Shown here in pieces: positions 56,918-64,000 of a stretch of DNA of 64,000 nucleotides. The first letter of the stretch is position 1; each line of letters starts with the position of its first letter. A program made the position numbers and the translations under genes. The stretch is taken from positions 11,093,006 through 11,157,005 of the forward strand of contig CM018052.1 in NCBI GenBank assembly GCA_008638375.1, read 5' to 3'. Source of the DNA: Nyssa sinensis. Its lineage: Eukaryota > Streptophyta > Magnoliopsida > Cornales > Nyssaceae. Under the pieces are notes generated by a model. It did not search any database. It was not told the DNA's origin and saw only the letters and a list, made by a program, of their open reading frames with translations.

Positions 56918-58196
56918 TTCGTGTCTTACTTTTTTGAAAAATAACTTGTTTGCATGTTCGTGTCGTATCGTATTCGTGTCCCATTTCCTATATCTGTATC
57001 CGTGCTTCTTAGATCATCACCTTTTACCAGTTTGTAATTGGATTTCCATTTGCTGGTGATATCTGTATGTCCTAACATCCGAAATAGGGTTGATAGAACA
57101 TATTCCCAATTCGATAAGGATAAAGTTTGTAATCATTATCTTCCTCAATTTTACCCTCTCATCGGTGTTATATGCTATATAACATACTATCATTACCTTT
57201 TACCAGTTTGTAATTGGATTTTCATTTGCCTGTGATCTCTGTATCAACTATGAAGATGTGGAGGGTGAAGGAATAAAAGTTAGGAGTCAACAGGTTTTAA
57301 CAAAAGACTTAAAAACTAAATTCTAATTGAGCATTGCCAGTCTTTGACATAGTTTGGGTGGGTTTTTGCTTGCGCGCAGAGAATTGACATTAATCTAACT
57401 TTCCCCCAAGTGTTGGTAGTTGGGGTTTGCATCTACAGATGCCAATTGTTTCAACCAACCTTACATGGTAATCAGATTCAGGAATCTTGTTTGCAGCTGA
57501 CTTGCCAGGAGCTGTGATGCTGTGGAAACCATTGGCGATTGCCAATACCGTTTGGTGCAGAATACATTTGCAACGAGTTTCTGGTTTCCTAGTTTACCTT
57601 ACCCGACTCACATTGCTAAATTTGCCATTTCCTTCCTGGTTTAAGGTGCAACTGAGTCATTTGTGATTCTGACCTGAGGACGTAAGCTCCGTGAAAATTT
57701 GAACTCGAGATATCGCATTTTACTGCTCATTTCAGCCTTACTACTGGACCATCGAGGTGGTGCTTAACTCATTCCCTTTTTATTTTTATTTCTTTTTTGT
57801 TTTTTTAATGGAAATTAGTGATTAAAAAAATTACTGATATCTTCAGGCTGAAATATTTAAAAGTATCGTTAATTATGAAGGTTGCTTAATGAAATATTTT
57901 GCAAACGTAAATTTTTGTTTTAATAAGAAAGTGGCTTAAGGGACATAAAATTGACATTTTTTTTTTATTCATTTATTTTGCTAACCATGGAATTAACAGT
58001 TTTGTAAATGTCAACAACGTTTAGTCTTATGAGAACAGCAAGTCCATGGTTTCAACACCTATATATATAATATATATATATGTGTGTGTGTGTGTGTATT
58101 TAATGTTCTGTTGAAAATAATATTTGCTGATTATTTTTAATTTCAATGGCAAAAGTAAATTAATGATAGTAAGGGTTTGTTTGAGAACAACCAGAC

Positions 58197-58254
<58 letters not shown>

Positions 58255-58394
58255 TACATTTATCTTCCTTTAACTTTTCCTTTTCTGTTAAATTCCAAAT
58301 TTCATAACTCTCTCCCCCTATTTATGTTCTACTTTTATTAGGTAAGTTATGTATGTAACTTACACTTTCACACACAATTTAATTATGCACATGT

Positions 58395-58429
<35 letters not shown>

Positions 58430-58716
58430 TATACACTTATAATTATAAATATGTTGCACATGATGTATATATATATATATATATATAATGTGTATAGACT
58501 TATAATTATATATATATGTATATACTACACACATACACTTTACGTACACGTATTTCGATGTTCGCTCATGACTTGCTCGGGTATCGCCCAGTATCATCCA
58601 TACATTAAAACTATTCAGATTCCAAAACTATCCATTTAATTCGATAACATAACATAAAGCCCTAACGACTCAGGTTTACATGGGTCGCTTAGTTACAATT
58701 TGGGTCGGGGTATTAC
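56918..58716. other. Non-coding DNA with microsatellites and a 57-bp direct repeat
   Basis: No gene. 'ttaccagtttgtaattggat' occurs at 57027 and 57198. TA and CA microsatellites at 58079-58100, 58196-58250, 58398-58430 and 58466-58490. On the minus strand TGTAATACCCCGACCC at 58717 is the start word of the giant LTR family, and the microsatellites lie at a similar distance from it as in the solo LTR, so part of this segment is probably a truncated LTR. Confidence 0.5.
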
Positions 58717-60330
58717 AGAGGGCATTTCTGTCATTTTTCCCACAGAGGGTATTTTTAGCATTTTGGTCATTTCTTGCGTTTCCCTACCCTTTAAGGGTAG
58801 TTTGGTAAATACTAGAGGTTTCCCACCTTCTAAGAGTATTTTTGTAATATTTGTGTCATTTTGCGTTTTGGAGTGAACTTTGGTAATTATAGCGTATTCC
58901 TATCCTATATAGGTTATTTTATTCATTCATAGGAAAACATGTAATTTCCATACCGTTTTACCCATATACGGTTAATTTGGTAATTTTAATCATTGAGGAC
59001 AATTTTGATTTTTTTTTGCTTTAGTGGCATTTTTGTAATTTTCTTGTCCCTAAATTCTTCACCGAATTACTGGCGATATAGTAAATATAGGTTTTGTCTA
59101 CCAAATACTTGCCTATTTCCCTTCCTTTCCCATCCCAAGGAATTTGCCTAGATCTGTGTACCAAATACTTGCTAATTTTCCTCTCTTATTTATTCCAAGG
59201 GATTTTCCTTAGATTTGTGCACAAAATAATGTTTATATCTAATTGCTTGCTCATTAAGCATTTAATCTTGACCATTCATCCCTAGGATTCATTATGAGCC
59301 CTTGGATCAAACCTCCTTACTTTTTTCCTATAAATAAGACCACTTAGCCACTATAATTCGGGAAAAAAAAAAAAGAGAAAAATTAAGAAGTCAAATGCTA
59401 CTACAATAGTTCCTTTTCTCTCTCTCCCATATTGCTTCTTCCATATTATTTAAAGCCTTGTTCTACACAAGCAATAATTCTGATCCATTGAAGAAGCAGT
59501 TCAACACCCTTGAAGAATCAATCTAAGGAGTTCGAGTTCAAAAACTTAACTGATTTAACCCAAACAATCAAGTTCACTCCCTAAAACCCTACTATTTTCT
59601 ATTTTTCCTAATTCAATTCATCCTATCACTTTTGATAGAATAAATTGAGTTAGAGAAGTACATTAGCTCTGATTCCATTATCTGAATGGACAAGTAGGAT
59701 GCCTCATGGGCCCAACCTACTTTTTTCCTTTAATCTTATTTACTTTATGTCTTATTTTTATTCATGTCAATCTCAACTTCTACTCCTTCTTTTGGTTTAT
59801 TTACTTTACGTAATCAGTTTATTTTATTTGTTCATATCATTATTATCATTATCTCAGGTTATTCACTTTTTCTCTTATTTATGTCATGGAATATAAGCCT
59901 TGTGGATGAACACTTGAGGCCAGTCCATTCGGACTAGGCCGAATAGGTGTTTAACCCCTTCCCATCTTGTGCCTTAGCTCCCGGATTTAGAATTATTTAG
60001 TCCATTGTAGACTAGTTTTCCTTTACTTTTTTTAATCCATGTCAAGGGGTTTAAAATGTAAATAGGACCAAAGCGATGTAGTTCTTAATTTCTTTCCTAT
60101 TCTTTTTACATATATTCTTCATAGGTTGTATTAGGTTTGCTTGTTATTTTACCTAAAACAAGCTGGCGCCTCCTTTGTGTATTATGTACACCTCAATCCG
60201 AAAAGAGGTTGTGTTCCTCTCTCACCTTGAGGGAAAGGACTTCTAAAGCCTGGCACTCCTCTCCTAATTTTTTTGGTGCCTGCGCTCACATTTATTATTT
60301 TGAGTTTTTGAGTGAATTAGGTTATGATTG
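58717..60330. other. Non-coding DNA, possible LTR relics
   Basis: No gene. 'gggtattttt...cattttggtcatttc' phrases near 58740-58980 recall those in the giant LTRs. 59090-59230 has a 63-bp direct duplication ('taccaaatacttgc'). Confidence 0.45.
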
Positions 60331-60339
60331 ATACTATGC

Positions 60340-61440
60340 ATAAGCTATTTAAGTGATCAACTAAAATTAATCACAAAATGATTTTTCAAATCACTATGTT
60401 GATATATCTTATGTTTTGAAAAATCAAGTCATTTGAAAAAGAGAACATTGATCAAAATAGGTAAAATTTCTTAAACTGCCCAAACCAATCAACTATTTCT
60501 TATAACTAGTCAACTAAATTTCATTCCTATTTTTACTACTATCCAAAGCAATCGACCATTTCATAAATTCATTCAATGGATAGTCTGATGTTCACAAAAC
60601 TTGGACTTCCTGTTAAAAAATAGTCGACCATTTCTTGAAATCAGTTGACTAGTTCTTCAATACAAATTTGTGAACATTTTAACATTGGAAAAATTAGCCG
60701 ACTAATTCTTACGATCAATCGATGGGTTGTTCTTGACAAGAGGAACATTGAGCCTTGTGAAAAGTCAATTGAGCTCATCAATCAACTAAATTATGATCCA
60801 GTTGACTGAATGATGAAACCAGTCAATTGATTTGTTGATCTAGCAATCTCAAATTCAAATATTGAACAGATCTAAGAGGGGGGGCAAAGACTAGTTTTTG
60901 AATCCAACAACTATGTTCTTCAAAGACCTCTAAATAGAGATTCTCTACAACATTTATTGCTAACAACTTATACCTTTTAACTTTCCAATCTCTCATTTGA
61001 TTTTACATCTTATTGATTGCTAAATCTAGATCTAAAAGTGCTACTCATCATAAATACTCAGAGCTTATCTTGATCAATCATTAGTGAGTGACTATTTATT
61101 GCACCAATCAACTCCAGAAAAGAGTAACCATTGGTATCAACTTGTATTTTCTCATTGCGGTGAGACTTTAAAGGTAAGTGTTACCCTTATAAGACAAAAT
61201 AAGATTTTGCTGGAAAAAAGAGCAGGGAGCTCTTTATTGTAAATGTTAGATCTCCACCTTCGTATAGTAAAAAAACTCAAACGGGGAGCTTGAGTCAAGG
61301 ACGTAGGAAGTTTTTCGAATATCGTAAAATCCGCGTTTGTTTTCACTTCTCTACTCTTTACATACTTTTGTGCTTGATCTTTCATTAATATTTAAAGTTT
61401 GTAGAAAGTAAAAAATATTTGTCAAATACCCAAACCACCC
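60340..61440 (+). repeat. SIRE-like Copia LTR relic
   Basis: Plus orientation. 61150-61400 matches, inverted, 8900-9200 of the SIRE-like relic ('aggacgtaggaagttttt', 'gagcttgagtc'). 'agtcgaccatttc', 'cagttgactagttc' motifs at 60480-60860 are like those at 9480-9850. The end reads CCACCCCCCTCTTGAG. No gag or pol follows, so it is a solo or truncated LTR. Confidence 0.55.
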
Positions 61441-62200
61441 CCCTCTTGAGTATATTTTGTTAGTAATATATCCTAAAATCCAATAGTTAGAATAAGTATT
61501 TTATAGATATTATGTTTGAAGAAGTCTCAATTATCTTATTATAAAAGAGAAAGTTTTATTTATCATGTTTATACTATTATTTATTTACATGATAAGTCAA
61601 TAGATTAAAGTTGAAAAGGCATGTTCTTAAATAGTTAAGAATTAGAAAACTTATACTTATCTGTACTTTAAACTTAAATATGTTCCAACTCATAAGAATA
61701 CTAATTGGGCATTAATAATCTGGATAGACTAAAATATGTTATTTTTGGTTTTGGAAATTGTAATTAGTTTTAAAAGTCATTAAGTATAGAGATACTTCAA
61801 TAGACATGTGGGTGTTTGTTAGAGAACAAGTACACTGAACGTGACCAATTGTTAAAAAGGTCCACATAAAAGTTTTACTTGCTTGTAAATGGAGTGTTCT
61901 TAGTTACAGTTGTGCAAGTGATCCTTAGACCTGAGACATCATGATTATCTTGTATCTAAGCTATTATGCTTTAAAGTATACAGTGTTTATGTTTTTATGG
62001 GACATATATATATATAGTTGCGCATGGTGGATTACATATAGAGACATATGAATGTACAACAAGAAATCTGTTACTCTCAAGTAAAGAGAGATAATGTCTA
62101 TGTAATCTTCATTGATATGATTCAAGACGTTCCTTGGCTAAGGGAAGGTAAGAATTAGAAATGGTGAGAATTAGAAAATTTGTTAGTTCTGGATTGTCGA
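61441..62200. other. AT-rich non-coding DNA
   Basis: No gene and no repeat that I can pair. Confidence 0.5.
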
Positions 62201-64000
62201 AGATAATAAATTTAAGCTTTTTCGGATCTTAATTAGCCTATCTATGGCTTATATAAAGTTTAGAGGCATTTTCATAATTTTTCACTTTCATGCGAGATCA
62301 TGTTCGGGTACCCGAGTGCTCAGTTTGACCTCACTGTTAGGTTCAGAGCGTCCAAAAATGTTAAGTATGCCTTTTTCTATATTTTCTCGATCTATCTAGT
62401 AGCCCATACAACACTAAGGGCAATTTGAAAATTTCACATTTTTAGATATCTATATTTTTGGTACATCGTTTGATGAAACGGACCCCACTATTAAGTCCGG
62501 AATGTTGAAAAATGTCAAGGTATATATTTTCATAGTCATCGGGATTCAATTGGTAGCTTAGTTTCTACATTATGACACAATTGAAATTATTCCTGTTTGC
62601 CCGTTCATATTTTTCGGGGTTTAATTTCCTAAACCAGACTTCTCCATTGACTCCAGAATGCCCAAAAATGTTGGGTTAGACTCTTCTTGCATTTTAATTG
62701 GCTTTTGTTTGGCCTATTTTTTGCTTAAAGGCATTTTAATAATTTTTCTTAATTTAAAAAGGGTTTAAAATTAATTTTTAATTAGTTTTCTAGTCCATTC
62801 CATAATTTCTGTAAAGTTTGGGGGTGAAAATCTAATTTCTAGAAAGTTATAAAAAAAATTGTATGGTTCGGTCCCCTCCCTAAGCGAACTGGTCCAACTA
62901 ATGCGTGAACCAACCAGTTCGTTTGGTTCTCTACATCATCGTGACGTCACCTCTCACTTAATAAAATAACATCATTCAGTTTATAATTAAGATCCGTTTT
63001 AAGTGGGTCAACCAAGACCCGTTAACCGACCCAACTCGATCCGACACTATTTATCATCTTCCTCAACGTGATGCCACTATTCACCGTGAAACCCTAGAAT
63101 TTCAGTTCTTACTTTTCCCATTTTCAAAGCATTTTTTCACCTATTTTCAATCTTAATCAACCCATTATATCTTAACTTAGGTATCCCCGTTGGTTTGGAA
63201 GTTCGAAACCCACTATGAAGCTCAAATAGGAGCTAGATAATTTCTCTATAATATCAACAATTGAAGGTCAATTCTTAACAAATTGTAGTTTGGTTTGTTG
63301 CTATGTGACCCTCACCACAAGGGCTACAAATCCCCGTCCATGAAAGCAAGTTTAAAACTCAATCCATGTGGTTCAATTTCAAAATCGAAACCTACAACTT
63401 GCTCTAGGAAGCTCATCTTTGAGCTTTTTGATCGCGGGATGGGTGTTTTGGAACCCTTGTAAGAGCTAGTTCTAGTCCCAATCAACATAAATGAATTTGG
63501 TGAGCTTGAAATCAGACCCATCTTAAAGCTCTACGTAAATGGCGATCTCTAAGTTTTCTACTATTTTGGGTTCTATTAGATTTTGTTTTCAACTCTAGGA
63601 TATTGAATATTAATATAGAATCATATTTATGCACTCTAAACCGATCATATTGAAGCATAAGCATAGAAAGTCTTAGAGAGAGAAATACTTGGTTTTCTCT
63701 CCTTCTTCCTCGTCTCACAGCCGTAGATTTTCCTTTCCCTCTTATGCTCTTGTATAACCCTTTTTTAGGGTTTCTAGCATGCATACATATATATATATAT
63801 GATTTTCCTTTCCCTCTCATGCTCTTATACAACCCTTCTTTAGGGTTTTTAGCGTGCGTACATATATGTGTGTGTGTGTGTGTGTGGTGTAGTAGCATAT
63901 TGCACTGCCCTTCCTTTTCTCTCTCTATCCCTCTCTCTTTTCCTCTACCTCACTTCCATTCAATAGTATTCCCCTCCTTGGGTAATAGCTATAGTGCTAC
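62201..64000 (-). mobile_element. Part of a giant LTR, running past the window end
   Basis: Resembles 45480-46600 of the giant LTR in order: ~150-bp repeats with a 'ggaccccactattaagtcc'-type box (62326, 62477, 62630), then a 'gaaccggttc/aaccaaccagttcg' region (62880-62930) and GC-richer DNA. Both ends lie outside or are eroded. 63727-63870 contains a ~73-bp direct duplication ('gattttcctttccctc', 'ttagggtttctagc') with TA and TG microsatellites. Confidence 0.6.

Noticed and set aside
58349..58639. 96-codon ORF
   Set aside because: Mostly TA microsatellite (YIYIYIYI).
57266..58717. Solo LTR ending at 58717
   Set aside because: A start word TGTAATACCCCGACCC is present, but I could not find the matching TGTCACATCC end; the 'gaggg' pair near 57262 and 58718 is too short and its inner border is not LTR-like.
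62860..62960. Start of a further gene near the window end
   Set aside because: The GC-richer part matches the giant LTR at about 46080-46150 and has no supported frame.

Overview
The window is plant nuclear DNA, most likely from a eudicot. It is AT-rich and built almost entirely from nested and decayed LTR retrotransposons. It holds one convincing host gene, an intronless berberine-bridge-enzyme-like (BBE-like) flavoprotein at 27563-29188 (+). No bacterial or organellar features, rRNA, tRNA genes or CRISPR arrays were seen.

Layout. (1) 945-8434: a complete Copia element on the minus strand (Copia-1), with two ~1.25 kb LTRs, a perfect 5-bp target duplication AGATC and a pol gene broken by nonsense changes. 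(2) 8841-15605: a decayed SIRE/Maximus-like Copia on the minus strand, with LTR, polypurine tract, possible third-ORF remnant, RNase H and RT. Its RT and RNase H pieces are separated by about 2.3 kb of foreign DNA. (3) 15611-~24250: a plus-strand Tat-type Gypsy relic (Tat-C) with integrase remnant, a ~98-bp tandem array, an antisense ORF and the start of its 3' LTR. It is interrupted by a 3,962-bp solo LTR (19535-23496) with target duplication TGAGA. (4) 25230-27000: a truncated Tat element (Tat-B). (5) The BBE-like gene, followed by two ~500-bp foldback (long inverted repeat) elements. (6) 31741-42552: a large minus-strand Tat element (Tat-A) with 3' LTR, two antisense transcription units, a 33-bp tandem array, and integrase, RNase H, RT, protease and gag. 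Most stop codons in its pol look like Gln CAG changed to TAG. (7) 42553-49512: a non-autonomous element with a ~5.45 kb LTR and only ~630 bp of internal DNA, inserted into the Tat-A gag. It has a primer-binding site and a polypurine tract but no coding capacity, and its 5' LTR is cut off. (8) 49513-51085: a plus-strand Gypsy fragment with LTR end, PBS and a gag with an internal deletion. (9) 52503-56917: a second Copia element (Copia-2, plus strand) that lacks its 5' LTR and has an internal deletion fusing integrase to RT. (10) 56918-64000: non-coding relics, including a SIRE-like LTR and part of another giant LTR running off the window end.

Functionally, the BBE-like gene is the only locus here expected to make a working protein: a secreted, bicovalently flavinylated oxidoreductase. 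The rest records repeated nested insertion, LTR-LTR recombination, internal deletion and decay that looks methylation-driven. The most unusual structures are the giant-LTR mini-interior element, the antisense genes of the Tat elements with their own TATA boxes and poly(A) signals, the array of different satellites at the same position in three Tat copies, and a 47-bp-period dyad array upstream of the TATA box in the Copia-1 LTRs.
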